Shown in pieces: positions 34,745 through 43,913 of a stretch of DNA of 64,000 bases; the first letter of the stretch is position 1, and each line of letters opens with the position of its first letter. The DNA is taken from NCBI GenBank assembly GCA_964578625.1, contig CAZODQ010000001.1:212492-276491 (forward strand), in the 5' to 3' direction. The notes beneath the pieces are model-generated. The model searched no databases, was not told where the DNA came from, and saw only the letters and a list, made by a program, of their open reading frames with translations. A program made the translations under genes and the position numbers. This DNA comes from CAZBSE01 sp964578625. GTDB lineage: Bacteria > Actinomycetota > Humimicrobiia > Humimicrobiales > Humimicrobiaceae.

Positions 34745-35308
34745 CTAACTTATTATTTTTTTACCTTCCTTGAAAGCCTCAATATTTACTTCAATTGCAT
34801 GTTTGGGAACATTTTCTTTTATGGATTTTATCCATGAATCTATTTTTATAGGAATAAAATTAGAGAGGCTTCCTAAAAGGACTGTGTTTGAAACTCTTAT
34901 CTCATTTAAATTTTTTGCTATTTCCGTTGCTTTCACAATCATATGATTAGAAGTATAGCTGGCTAATCTCGATATTATATTTTCCGGATATTCAATGCCA
35001 TCTAAATACATCGAAACCGGATAAACTTCAAAGTCATTTACAATAATAAATCCTTCTGTATCCAATCTATCAATGTACCTAACCGCTTCCAGCTTTTCCA
35101 GGGATACTATAAAATCTGCACTGTTCAGGATGGGAGAATAGACCTTTTTCCCAATCCTGACACTGCCGATAACACTCCCCCCTCTTTGAGCCATCCCATG
35201 CACTTCGGAAACCTTGACATCCAGACCATCCAGTAGAGCAGCTTCAGCTAAAACCGTGGTCGTAAGAATTATTCCCTGGCCTCCAACTCCTGAAAATAAA
35301 ATTGACAT
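34745..35308 (-). CDS. iorB: indolepyruvate:ferredoxin oxidoreductase, beta subunit
   Basis: This is the gamma-type pyruvate/ketoisovalerate oxidoreductase subunit that pairs with IorA to oxidise indolepyruvate and other arylpyruvates to arylacyl-CoA, reducing ferredoxin. The diagnostic N-terminus is SILFSGVGGQGIILTTTVLAEAA, then EVHGMAQRGGSV and a C-terminal LGSLSNFIPI segment. The frame is open up to ATG 35401 and would add 31 basic residues, but family members begin just before the GVGGQG motif, so ATG 35308 is preferred. Neither start has a good ribosome site. It follows iorA. Confidence 0.9.
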   Translation of the reverse strand: MSILFSGVGGQGIILTTTVLAEAALLDGLDVKVSEVHGMAQRGGSVIGSVRIGKKVYSPILNSADFIVSLEKLEAVRYIDRLDTEGFIIVNDFEVYPVSMYLDGIEYPENIISRLASYTSNHMIVKATEIAKNLNEIRVSNTVLLGSLSNFIPIKIDSWIKSIKENVPKHAIEVNIEAFKEGKKIIS

Positions 35309-35478
35309 AATACTGCCGTTATCCAGGAGTTTCTTCCACTTTTTTAAGTATTTTTCCTGTTTTATGCCTTTCGGCTCATTTTTTTTTGAAAGTATTAACA
35401 TTATTGTCGTTTTTCATAAAAAAATGTTTTATTATTTTAAAATAAAAGTTTAATAAAAGAATAACTCATTTATCATCA

Positions 35479-37323
35479 TTATTTAAATTTTATAGCATTT
35501 TTTTTACAAATATCCACACAGACCTTACAGCCGGTGCACATCAGCTCATTGATAGAATACTTGTCATTCTTTAATTCAATAGCCGGACACCCAAACTTCA
35601 AACAGAGACCGCATTTTTCGCACTTTCTTTCATCAATATAAACATCGACTCTAATCTTACCCTTTTCCAGAAGAACACATTTCCTTCTCGCTACAATAAC
35701 CGAAAGCTGGTCCTTTTTTAATTCTTCTCTAACCGTTTTCTCAAATATTCTTATTTTATAAGGGTCGATTACTTTTATATTTTTTACTCCGGCTCCCTTT
35801 GCAATTTCTTCTACTTTTACTTCCGTTGTGTCTTCACCCATAAGAGTTTTCCCAACACCCGGATGAACCTGATGGCCTGTCATAGCAGTGATCCTGTTGT
35901 CCAAAATTATTATTACTCCGCTTCCTTTATTGTACACACTGTCAACCAGCGGAGTCATACCGGAATGAAAGAAAGTTGAATCTCCGATCACTGATACTAT
36001 TTTCCCTTTCACCTTTGAATCAGCCTTTTCCATCCCAAGTGCCTGTCCGATTCCAGCACCCATACAGAGACAGCTGTCCAGTGAACTTAAGGGTGGGAGT
36101 ACAGAAAGAGTATAACAGCCGATATCTCCCATTACTTTAAGTCTCAATTTTTTTAAAACATAAAATACCGAACGGTGCGGACATCCTGCACATAACACAG
36201 GAGGTCTAAGGGGAATATTATCTACAGGTGTCTTTTTTTTCTCCAGATTGTCCGAAGCGTTTTTACCGGTATCAGCATTAATATCAATTTCTTTATGCCA
36301 AGACCTGCTGATAAGATCCATGCCAAAAAGCTGACTATAAAAATCCTCTAAAATTTTCAGGCTGAGTTCTCCGTATTGGGGAAAATATTCCTTTCCCAAA
36401 ATTTTAACTCCAAGATCCATCTGCTGTATCTGTTCCTGAAGGAAAGGTTCCAGCTCTTCAATTAAAATGAGCAGCTTCTTGCCATCTGCAAAATCTCTTA
36501 TAACTTTATAGGGAAGTGGATTTGTAATCCCAAGTTTTAATATAGGGGTGTCAGAAAAAATCTCTTTTGCATACTGAAAACTGATCCCGGATGTAATTAT
36601 TCCAATACTGCAGGACTTATTTCTTCCGGCTTTCGGAGCATATAAACGGTTTAAACTGCTTTGCTCTGAAAATTTAATCAGTTCCTCCCATCTTTTGAGT
36701 AGGGCTTTATGCCTTATCCTTCCAAAAGCCGGTATCATAACATATTTCCGGCAGTCCTTTTCATATTTCTTTCCTGTATGCTCAACCCTCTTACCCAGTG
36801 ATACTACAGATCTTGAATGAGAAATCCTCGTAGTCGTTCTCAGCAGAACGGGAGTATCAAATTTTTCACTGATATCAAATGCTCTTATCACAAAGTCCTT
36901 TGCTTCCTGGCTGTCTGAAGGTTCCAACATAGGTACTTTTGAAAACTTGGAGTAATACCTATTATCCTGTTCATTCTGTGAACTATACATACCAGGATCA
37001 TCAGCTGATACAATGACCAGCCCTGCATTGACGCCGGTATATGCAAGGGTCATGAAAGGATCCGCAGCAACATTAAGGCCTACATGCTTCATTGCAACCA
37101 GTGTCCTTGCTCCGGCAACACTGGCACCGGAAGCTACTTCCAGAGCAACTTTTTCGTTTATGGACCACTGGCTGTAAATTTCTTTATAATGGGAAATATT
37201 CTCAAGAATCTCCGTAGAAGGAGTCCCCGGATAAGCAGTTGCTACCCTGACTCCCGCTTCATATGCACCCCGGGCAACCGCTTCATTACCTGTTAAAAGT
37301 TTTAAAAGGCCTCTTTTCTCCAA
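35479..37323 (-). CDS. iorA: indolepyruvate:ferredoxin oxidoreductase, alpha subunit
   Basis: This 614-residue thiamine-diphosphate enzyme subunit has an N-terminal pyrimidine domain (GNEAVARGAYEAGVRVATAYPGTPSTEI, in part), a TPP-binding domain with GDIGCYTL and GDSTFFHSG, and a C-terminal ferredoxin domain with CEKCGLCLKFGCP and CTGCKVCVDICKKN for two [4Fe-4S] clusters. It oxidises arylpyruvates from aromatic amino acid breakdown. TTG 37323 is the likely start, since GGTGGAG (37330-37336) lies six bases upstream; the GTG at 37335 has no site. It is the first gene of the ior-paaK cluster. Confidence 0.94.
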   Translation of the reverse strand: MEKRGLLKLLTGNEAVARGAYEAGVRVATAYPGTPSTEILENISHYKEIYSQWSINEKVALEVASGASVAGARTLVAMKHVGLNVAADPFMTLAYTGVNAGLVIVSADDPGMYSSQNEQDNRYYSKFSKVPMLEPSDSQEAKDFVIRAFDISEKFDTPVLLRTTTRISHSRSVVSLGKRVEHTGKKYEKDCRKYVMIPAFGRIRHKALLKRWEELIKFSEQSSLNRLYAPKAGRNKSCSIGIITSGISFQYAKEIFSDTPILKLGITNPLPYKVIRDFADGKKLLILIEELEPFLQEQIQQMDLGVKILGKEYFPQYGELSLKILEDFYSQLFGMDLISRSWHKEIDINADTGKNASDNLEKKKTPVDNIPLRPPVLCAGCPHRSVFYVLKKLRLKVMGDIGCYTLSVLPPLSSLDSCLCMGAGIGQALGMEKADSKVKGKIVSVIGDSTFFHSGMTPLVDSVYNKGSGVIIILDNRITAMTGHQVHPGVGKTLMGEDTTEVKVEEIAKGAGVKNIKVIDPYKIRIFEKTVREELKKDQLSVIVARRKCVLLEKGKIRVDVYIDERKCEKCGLCLKFGCPAIELKNDKYSINELMCTGCKVCVDICKKNAIKFK

Positions 37324-37497
37324 TAAACTCTCCACCTGATTTATTAATCCTCAACAGAAAATGCTTAGGGTATTAACCTTAAAATCACCTATTTAAATAG
37401 AGCTTTAAAGTCTTTCTCATTTTTAGAACGGGAATTTTTAATTTTTAATATATTACAATAATTCCAGTATACTTTCCACCTTAAAAAATATTTTACC

Positions 37498-37526
37498 TCT
37501 TAATTTTATCCTGTTTTTAATATAAT
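37498..37526 (+). promoter_or_regulatory. possible promoter giving an almost leaderless mRNA
   Basis: A perfect TATAAT (37521-37526) lies only 10 bases before the ATG at 37537, with a poor -35 candidate (TCTTAA, 37498-37503) 17 bases upstream. Transcription would start near 37533, leaving almost no leader. No Shine-Dalgarno sequence precedes the ATG, in line with a leaderless message, a mode common in Actinobacteria. Confidence 0.45.
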
Positions 37527-37536
37527 ATATCTACAC

Positions 37537-38397
37537 ATGGGGGATAGCATAAGAAAAAAACGGTACAAAAGAAATATTGACTATAAATATATAATCTATT
37601 TTGTAGTCTTTATAGCCTTTATTCAATTACTGGTTTTAAAAATATATTATCATGAGGAACCATCCAGGCTTCCTGAAAAACTCTTTTCTTCCAAAAAAGA
37701 TTTCCCTATTTCCGAACTGACACTTGATATAGCTCAAAGAGAATTAGAATCCAGTTCTCCAGAAGATGCCGGTACTGAGGAAAATATTGCTGCAGAACCG
37801 GCTGATAATTATTCTAATGAATTAGAAAGTATAAACTTATCAGATATTCAGAAGAATATAACTCTTAGAATCTTAGAGCTGCTAAATGAAGATATAGAAT
37901 ACGGATACGCAGTCTTTCCCGATACAGGTTATCCCACTAATAATGTGTGGATTTCAACCGATGTTATCTCAGCGACTTTAAACGATTGCGGATACGATAT
38001 TATGGAGTTGATTTATAAAGACATGCTCGAACATAAAGAAGATTATCCCATGGATATAAAAAATAGAAAGACAGCAATAAAATATATTGACTTCAGAGAT
38101 GTTTTTTTCCAGGAAAGATTTTTCGAACGTAATGCATTGATCTTGACTACCGAATATGACATTGAAGATGAAAACGGCAATATCATATGGCAGCCGGGGG
38201 ACATAGTGTATTTCCAGTTCGATGAAAACGACCCCTATAAAGATCTTGGCGGATTTATTTCTCCTCATAAAAATGAAAACGGAGTTCCTTTGGTAATAAT
38301 GATTTCAAGTGAATTTAAAAAAGTAAGTGAAGTTGACAAGCTTCTGGAATATAAGATAATTGGACACTTTCGCTATCCTCAGCCGGAAGTAGACTGA
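37537..38397 (+). CDS. membrane-anchored DUF1287-like protein lacking the catalytic cysteine
   Basis: This 286-residue protein has one N-terminal transmembrane helix (about 20-36), an acidic linker, and a C-terminal domain (about 110-283) matching DUF1287 (NlpC/P60-like fold). Shared marks are FPDTGYP, TDVISATLNDCGYDIMELI, a DM-x2-H-x3-YP segment, IDFRDV, WQPGDIVYF, NGVPLVI and KIIGHFRYP. In the family a CTDV motif and a later histidine in an HIGIVS-like strand are expected. Here they read STDV and LGGFIS, so catalysis is probably lost and a binding or structural role is more likely. It is outside the membrane. Function is unknown. Confidence 0.65.
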   Translation: MGDSIRKKRYKRNIDYKYIIYFVVFIAFIQLLVLKIYYHEEPSRLPEKLFSSKKDFPISELTLDIAQRELESSSPEDAGTEENIAAEPADNYSNELESINLSDIQKNITLRILELLNEDIEYGYAVFPDTGYPTNNVWISTDVISATLNDCGYDIMELIYKDMLEHKEDYPMDIKNRKTAIKYIDFRDVFFQERFFERNALILTTEYDIEDENGNIIWQPGDIVYFQFDENDPYKDLGGFISPHKNENGVPLVIMISSEFKKVSEVDKLLEYKIIGHFRYPQPEVD

Positions 38398-38408
38398 GCT
38401 GCTTTCAT

Positions 38409-39134
38409 TCACCCTTTGTATTTATAATATTTATGATATATCTTCCTTGCTATGTAAATAAATGGAGTATCGGCAGCTGCCACTATCAATTTTAATAAAT
38501 AAGTCGTAAGTAATATCTGCAGCCATACACTAGTTTCGTATAAACCCAGCAATGCAATAGTACAAAATATTATACTGTCTATCAACTGGCTTACCATTGT
38601 AGATAAATTGTTCCTTATCCATAAATGTTTCGACCCGCTGAATATTTTTTTCCAGAATGCAAAAGCCCAAACGTCATGCAACTGGCTTGCAATATACGCT
38701 GTCAGGCTGCCTAATGCCACACGGGGCATCATTTCAAATATCGTTTCCAGAGAACTTTGAACAAAATCTGAAACATCAGGAACAAACTTCAGGCATATCC
38801 ACATTACAACCGTCATGCTGATCATACAAAAAAAACCTATAAAGACTGCCTTCCTTGCTTCAGATTTACCATAAAACTCACTCAATATATCTGTGGTCAG
38901 AAAAGTAGTACCATATATTATATTACCCAGTGTCGCCACCATGGTAAATAATTCAACTGTCTTTAAAACCTGTATATTTGCTATTATAATGGCTACTCCT
39001 ATCCAGGCATAAAGACCCACCTTCCCGAAAAATCTGTAAGCAAGCATCACGATTCCGAAGTTTACAAGAATCAACAATAGCCATAATAGTTCATTTTTGA
39101 ATAACATATTTACATTAAAATTATTATTTATCAA
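38409..39134 (-). CDS. queuosine precursor transporter (YhhQ/QueT, COG1738)
   Basis: This 241-residue, roughly six-helix membrane protein belongs to the YhhQ vitamin-uptake-like family, which imports preQ0/preQ1 for tRNA queuosine. Family marks are NIIYGTTFLTTDILSEFYGKSEARKAV (TDILSE-YG core), ALGSLTAYIASQLHDVWAF, and LSTMVSQLIDSIIFC. The start TTG 39134 has no strong ribosome site; ATG 39107 is an alternative. It is convergent with the DUF1287-like gene with only 11 bases between stops. No preQ1 riboswitch with a full pseudoknot is evident upstream. Confidence 0.88.
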   Translation of the reverse strand: MINNNFNVNMLFKNELLWLLLILVNFGIVMLAYRFFGKVGLYAWIGVAIIIANIQVLKTVELFTMVATLGNIIYGTTFLTTDILSEFYGKSEARKAVFIGFFCMISMTVVMWICLKFVPDVSDFVQSSLETIFEMMPRVALGSLTAYIASQLHDVWAFAFWKKIFSGSKHLWIRNNLSTMVSQLIDSIIFCTIALLGLYETSVWLQILLTTYLLKLIVAAADTPFIYIARKIYHKYYKYKG

Positions 39135-39343
39135 TTACGGGTGAACCGAAATCTTACTTTTAATTTCTACGCCCCATTGAAATTTTTTATATTCTACAAT
39201 AAAAATTGCCCATTTGCACTTGGAATAATTCTATCTGTTTACTCCCGAGTAAATTTTTGAAATAATAGCATATATTGAGTTATAATATTAAAAAATAGAA
39301 AAATTTCTTGCTTAATTTTAATTCAGGTTGGAGGTCATTAAAG

Positions 39344-39538
39344 ATGGATAAAAAAAAGGGTATTGATAAAAAGGACCTTGGTTTCATTATTGGAGGAGCA
39401 GTAATAGGGGCAATTGCCGGATATATAATAAATAGAGTGGGCATTAAAAATATAATGAGTATGTTAAAACAAAAAGAAGTTATCCCGTCTTCTATTTCAA
39501 ATTTAATAAACGAATTTACCTCTAAGAAAAAGTCTTAA
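39344..39538 (+). CDS. 64-residue YtxH-like membrane protein
   Basis: ATG 39344 is preceded by GGAGGT (39330-39335) eight bases upstream, better than the ATG at 39308. The product has a charged MDKKKGIDKKD start, one glycine-zipper-like helix (IIGGAVIGAIAGYIINRVG, residues about 15-33) and a lysine-rich tail, ending KKKS. This resembles short YtxH-type envelope proteins, but similarity is only of pattern. It is divergent from the queuosine transporter gene. Function is unknown. Confidence 0.65.
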   Translation: MDKKKGIDKKDLGFIIGGAVIGAIAGYIINRVGIKNIMSMLKQKEVIPSSISNLINEFTSKKKS

Positions 39539-39615
39539 GAAAATATAATAACTTCACGCGGCCGATTAAAGGACCTAATATGTATAAATTTAATATGCCT
39601 TATATAATTCTTTGA

Positions 39616-39981
39616 TTATCTTTTAAGGGGCTTCTTTTTCATTACCATAAAGTAATATACGATAGCTGCTACCCACCAGAATCCGACTACCAATGTTACA
39701 AGCAGTACTACCAGCCATATAGTTTTAGAATTTTCGCCTCCGTCAGGAAACTCTTCATTTTTTCTTCTGGCACAGTCTATAATCGTTATTATCCATACAA
39801 CAAGTAAAAAAATTCCAACAATAGCAAAAAATGCCCAGCATATAATTAAAAAGATACTTATACCTGCCCCTAAGGCTTCTTCACCATAACTATAACCATA
39901 ACTTTGATCACAACCAACACCCATAAAAGACAGTGCTATAACCAATAATGAAAGTAAAAAAAGCGAATATATTTTTTTCAT
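39616..39981 (-). CDS. small membrane protein with PLDc_N-like domain
   Basis: This 121-residue protein has an N-terminal signal-like helix with a possible lipobox (GVGC, Cys24, not a strong match). It then has two transmembrane helices (about 38-66 and 88-112) with the loop IIDCARRKNEEFPDGGENSKTIW between them. The two helices and the DC-RR...W-x-VVLL pattern match the phospholipase_D-nuclease N-terminal domain, a membrane module often found alone. There is no catalytic domain. It has AGGAGG upstream. It is in a small minus-strand group with the next lipoprotein. Function is unknown. Confidence 0.72.
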   Translation of the reverse strand: MKKIYSLFLLSLLVIALSFMGVGCDQSYGYSYGEEALGAGISIFLIICWAFFAIVGIFLLVVWIITIIDCARRKNEEFPDGGENSKTIWLVVLLVTLVVGFWWVAAIVYYFMVMKKKPLKR

Positions 39982-40073
39982 CCTTCCTCCTCGGAATAAT
40001 AAATAAGATTAATAAAAATTTCTTTTATTCTAACATCAATAAAGTACCTATTCAATTTCTTCTAAGATCATTC

Positions 40074-40514
40074 TTATTCTGTCTCTCTTAAGCTGGGAGA
40101 ATCAAACCAGATGCCCGCTATCTTGTATATACCTTCATCCGATGCGGAAACTACTATTGTTACAATTACATTCTCAGTCTCTTCCGTATAATCAGCCGTA
40201 TAAATTACAACATTCACATCACCCTGGATAGTGGAACTTGAATATTCTTTGGAACCCTGTCTATATTCTCCAATAGTGTTCTTTAAATAAGCAGAAAGTC
40301 TTGTAAATTCCTGTTCGGTGGTTGTTTCCTGCATCACATCATCCATATCCAGTTTAAAGCTTTCATAATCCTGGTCATTTAAAGCAATAAGGATGTTTTC
40401 TGCCGCCCCATCAGTAAAAGAAATAACTTCTTCGTCAACTTTAGCTCCGCATGCAACAGCAGCTACCATCAGTATAAATGCCATTAATGTTAAAAACATT
40501 AACTTTTTACTCAT
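40074..40514 (-). CDS. lipoprotein with DUF3887-like domain
   Basis: This 146-residue protein has a clear lipoprotein signal (lipobox AVAC, Cys22). The exported part looks like DUF3887: a helix with LIALNDQDYESFKLDMDDVMQ, then an LSAYLKNTIGEYRQG turn and four strands (NVVIYTADYTEETENVIVTIVV in part) ending in GIWFDSP. Such domains occur in exported proteins as NTF2-like folds; their ligands are unknown. GGGGG lies eight bases upstream of the ATG. It is next to another small envelope gene and follows alr. Confidence 0.72.
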   Translation of the reverse strand: MSKKLMFLTLMAFILMVAAVACGAKVDEEVISFTDGAAENILIALNDQDYESFKLDMDDVMQETTTEQEFTRLSAYLKNTIGEYRQGSKEYSSSTIQGDVNVVIYTADYTEETENVIVTIVVSASDEGIYKIAGIWFDSPSLRETE

Positions 40515-40558
40515 ATAGACATCCCCCCAAATTAAATCACTAAAACAATAAATAATTT

Positions 40559-41746
40559 TTAAGTAAAAATCCTTGGAATCCTGTCTTTAAACATACAAAC
40601 TACTTCATAATTAATAGTCCCCATCAGTTTAGCAATATCTTCTGCGGTTATCCTCTGCCCTTTACATTCACCAATCAATATAACCTCATCACCGACACTG
40701 ACGCTATCACTTTTCGCAATATCCGTAATATCTATCATAAACTGGTCCATTGTAATATTTCCCACTATCGGAGCAAGTTTTCCTTTGATCAAGACTACAG
40801 CTTTATTGGAAAGCAATCTTGAGTAGCCATCTGCATAACCCACAGGCACAGTAGCAATTACGCTATCTCTCTGAGTTTTAAAAGTACCACAATAAGAAAC
40901 AGCCACACCTATGGATACGTTTTTTATAAAAGTTATTCTGGTTTTAAGGCTGAACACAGGCTTCAATTTAGATATGGCGTCAACAGCATCCGGATTAAGC
41001 CAATCACAGTAATCTCTGTCATAAGGATTCAACCCATACAAAGAAATCCCGGTTCTTACCATATCAAGGTGCATATTTTTATATCTAAAAAAAGCTGCAC
41101 TGTTTGAACAGTGATAAAATCTTATTGGATTTTTACTATCCTTAGTATACTTTAAAATTTCATTGAATCTACTCCACTGCAGTTCCGTATAGGAATTATC
41201 TCTACAGCTGGCACAGGCATAATGCGTAGAAACACTATCAACTATTAGATTAGGAAGAACCAACATTTTTGAAATCTGACTTGGTGCATCATTGAAATTT
41301 ATTCCTATTCTGCTCATTCCTGTATCTATATTTAAATTGATTGTTATCTTCCTGCCGGTCTTCACACATTCCCTTGAAATGAATTGTGCTGATTCATACG
41401 AATTTACACACAGGATCAAATTATGCTCTACAGCCTCTTTTATATTCGCGGCCGGGCTTTCACCTAAAACGTAAATGGGTTTATCAATGCCCGCTTTTCT
41501 TAACTTTATTCCTTCTTCTACCAATGCTACTCCCAGTGCATGTACTCCACTTTTTATTGCCTGCTCTGAAATCTCTATAGCACCATGACCATAGGCATCA
41601 GCTTTTACTACTGCCATTATCATCGTACGTTTGGGGTCCAGATAAGATCTGATTATTTCTATATTATGTTTGAGATTTGTTAGATTAATTTCAACCCAGG
41701 CAAATCTTTTATCTTTTTTTAAACTATTTTGTATATTAGCTGTCAT
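40559..41746 (-). CDS. alr: alanine racemase
   Basis: This fold-type III PLP enzyme makes D-alanine for peptidoglycan. It has 395 residues. The PLP lysine is Lys48 in VVKADAYGHG. The second-base tyrosine is in VSYCGTF, followed by VPVGYADGYSR, and C-terminal GNITMDQFMIDIT completes the C-terminal barrel domain. It is the last gene of glmS-acpS-nnr-CBS-alr, an order shared with Actinobacteria. A second racemase-fold gene lies at 46266-47306, upstream of glmS. Confidence 0.95.
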   Translation of the reverse strand: MTANIQNSLKKDKRFAWVEINLTNLKHNIEIIRSYLDPKRTMIMAVVKADAYGHGAIEISEQAIKSGVHALGVALVEEGIKLRKAGIDKPIYVLGESPAANIKEAVEHNLILCVNSYESAQFISRECVKTGRKITINLNIDTGMSRIGINFNDAPSQISKMLVLPNLIVDSVSTHYACASCRDNSYTELQWSRFNEILKYTKDSKNPIRFYHCSNSAAFFRYKNMHLDMVRTGISLYGLNPYDRDYCDWLNPDAVDAISKLKPVFSLKTRITFIKNVSIGVAVSYCGTFKTQRDSVIATVPVGYADGYSRLLSNKAVVLIKGKLAPIVGNITMDQFMIDITDIAKSDSVSVGDEVILIGECKGQRITAEDIAKLMGTINYEVVCMFKDRIPRIFT

Positions 41747-41762
41747 TGATATAATTAAATCC

Positions 41763-42218
41763 TTAAATCATTGATTTTACAATATCCGCCCTGGTAATTA
41801 TACCTGCAAGATTACCGCTGCTATCCAATACAGGGACTCTATTAATATTGTTCCTTATCATTATATTTGCAACCTCACTGACAGGTGTGTCTACACTGAC
41901 CGTTTTGACTTTACCGGTCATAATATCTTCCACTTTCGTTCCCAGATATTTCTTTAGGTTCCTCTTGAATCTATTCAAACTTTCGAGATATATGATGCCG
42001 TCCAGTAATTTAAAGTATCTTGGAAAATGAAAATCAGCATCCTTAACGATCAAATCACCCTCAGTGGCAATTCCTACAAGATTGCCTCTGTCATCAACTA
42101 CAGGCACTCCGCTTATTTTATTTTTGATAAGCAATTCCGAAAGTTCATTTACTGAAGCGTCCTTGTTTATAGTTATGACTTTCTTTACCATGATATCCCT
42201 TGCTAAAATTTCTGGCAT
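41763..42218 (-). CDS. tandem CBS-domain protein
   Basis: This 151-residue protein is two CBS domains: ARDIMVKKVITINKDASVNELSELL in the first half (DIMVKKVI core) with GVPVVDDRGNLVGIATEGDL, and VEDIMTGKVKTVSVDTPVSEVA in the second with RVPVLDSSGNLAGIITRADIVKSM. Paired CBS domains (Bateman modules) bind adenine nucleotides and act as energy sensors. With no catalytic domain, its partner is unknown. It lies 17 bases before alr and 37 bases after nnr on the same strand. Confidence 0.93.
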   Translation of the reverse strand: MPEILARDIMVKKVITINKDASVNELSELLIKNKISGVPVVDDRGNLVGIATEGDLIVKDADFHFPRYFKLLDGIIYLESLNRFKRNLKKYLGTKVEDIMTGKVKTVSVDTPVSEVANIMIRNNINRVPVLDSSGNLAGIITRADIVKSMI

Positions 42219-42254
42219 TCTAAACTCCTATCATAATAATTTTATAAATTTAAA

Positions 42255-43865
42255 TCATCCTCCAAATTTTACTCTTTCAATCTCTAAAAAAACATTTTTG
42301 ATGCCCTCTAAAAGATCTGTTGCAATAAGTGAAGTCCTGCTGGTTTCTTTTACTATGATATCTGCAGCAAGTCCATGAATAAACACCCCGCATACAGCGC
42401 TCTCCATAAGTCCCATCCCCTGACAGAGCAATGAACCTATAATTCCGGTCAGTATATCACCAGTACCTGCTGATGCCAGTCCCCAGTTTCCGGTTGGATT
42501 GATAAATGTCGTATCTTTATAATCAGAAATTATAGTTCTGGCTCCCTTAAGCACAGATATTAATTTATACTTTTTTGCAGCTTTCAGATTTATTTTTATT
42601 CTGTCTTCTAATTTAATCTTATCAATACCCATTATTGACGACAATTCCCCAGGATGGGGGGTCATTATGACATTTGTAAGGTCGAAACTTTCCATACTTC
42701 TGGTATCTCTCGGCCCATAAAGTGCATATAAGCCATCCGCGTCCAATACAACCGGTTTTTCTGTTTTTTTTAATAGTTCTCTGACAAAGCAAATCGTACT
42801 TGGATTTCTTGAAAGCCCGGGACCTACTGCCAGAGCATCAAATCTATCACTTAGCTCCAATATTTCTCCAAGACTGTTCATATGTATGGAAACATCCTCT
42901 GTTTGTTCCACAGGGTGAGTGATTACTTCTGTTAATTTTTGTTCAAAGATGCTGTTTAATTCCCAGGGACAAACAAGAGTTACAAGTCCAGCTCCTGACC
43001 TTAAAGCTCCCATACAGGTCATCGAAGCTGCTCCCGTAAATCCCAATGAACCTGCTATCACCAACAGATTTCCTACTTTGCGTTTATGCGTCCAAGGTTC
43101 TTTGACAGGTATATTCTCAGATACCCACTGAAAATCAGGTTCAAAAATCTGTTCATACCGGCCGTAATATTTTTCCGGAATACCAATATCTATGATTCTA
43201 ACATCACCTGTAAAATGTGCTCCCGGATAACTTACCAGCCCTATTTTCTTGCAGCTAAAAGTTATCGTTTTATCCGCCTTTATTGCTGTCCCTAAAATTT
43301 TTCCATTATCGGAATCTATGCCTGATGGTATATCAATAGAATAAATCTCTTTATATTTGGCCTTCTTCTTAATGGAATTTATAATCTCTATTACTTCCAC
43401 TGCAGGCCCGTAAATATTTTTACCGTGCAGGCCTGTCCCGTACAAAGCATCTAAAATAAAATCAACTTTCTTTAGCTCTTCTTCGAATAAAGAACTTATT
43501 TTTTTATCTTCTAATTTTAAATAGTATATATTGACATTCTCAGATGACTTAAGCTTTTTAAAATAAAACTGGCTGTCAGGACTCAATTTTTCTACCGGAG
43601 ATATATGAAAAACAGCTATATTCATTCCATAAAGCACTAAATTCATAGCCGCAACAAATCCATCGCCGCCATTATTTCCGCTCCCGCATACTGCCAGACC
43701 GCGTGCTGCTCTCTTTAGATCCTTACTCTTAAAATCACTGATTATTTCTTTGGCTATTCCTTCTCCGGCATTTTTCATAAGCAGCTTTGAATCGACCCCG
43801 TTACTGATAGCCTCTCTATCAATCTCAGCAACCCTACTTCCCTTTAGAACCCTTTTTAATTTCAT
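42255..43865 (-). CDS. nnr: bifunctional NAD(P)HX epimerase / ADP-dependent dehydratase
   Basis: This 536-residue repair enzyme restores hydrated NAD(P)H. The N-terminal YjeF_N epimerase half has VCGSGNNGGDGFVAA and the SIDIPSGIDSDNG segment. The C-terminal ribokinase-like dehydratase half has MTPHPGELSSIMG, LKGARTIIS, and GTGDILTGIIGSLLCQG (GTGD anion hole). This is the classic fused Nnr architecture. It follows acpS, but an unusual 30-bp palindrome lies between them. GGGGAA immediately precedes the ATG. Confidence 0.95.
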   Translation of the reverse strand: MKLKRVLKGSRVAEIDREAISNGVDSKLLMKNAGEGIAKEIISDFKSKDLKRAARGLAVCGSGNNGGDGFVAAMNLVLYGMNIAVFHISPVEKLSPDSQFYFKKLKSSENVNIYYLKLEDKKISSLFEEELKKVDFILDALYGTGLHGKNIYGPAVEVIEIINSIKKKAKYKEIYSIDIPSGIDSDNGKILGTAIKADKTITFSCKKIGLVSYPGAHFTGDVRIIDIGIPEKYYGRYEQIFEPDFQWVSENIPVKEPWTHKRKVGNLLVIAGSLGFTGAASMTCMGALRSGAGLVTLVCPWELNSIFEQKLTEVITHPVEQTEDVSIHMNSLGEILELSDRFDALAVGPGLSRNPSTICFVRELLKKTEKPVVLDADGLYALYGPRDTRSMESFDLTNVIMTPHPGELSSIMGIDKIKLEDRIKINLKAAKKYKLISVLKGARTIISDYKDTTFINPTGNWGLASAGTGDILTGIIGSLLCQGMGLMESAVCGVFIHGLAADIIVKETSRTSLIATDLLEGIKNVFLEIERVKFGG

Positions 43866-43913
43866 TTCCCCACAGCTTTCAATAAGTTTTATCTATAATA
43901 GATTATTCAATTT

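Noticed and set aside
39135..39170. preQ1 riboswitch upstream of the queuosine transporter
   Set aside because: A short CGGTTCACCCG stretch followed by an A-rich tail resembles part of a class I preQ1 aptamer, but the stem is only 3-4 bp and the pairing tail is not convincing.
39539..39615. Terminator between convergent genes
   Set aside because: No stem with a T-run is visible; only scattered AT-rich sequence.
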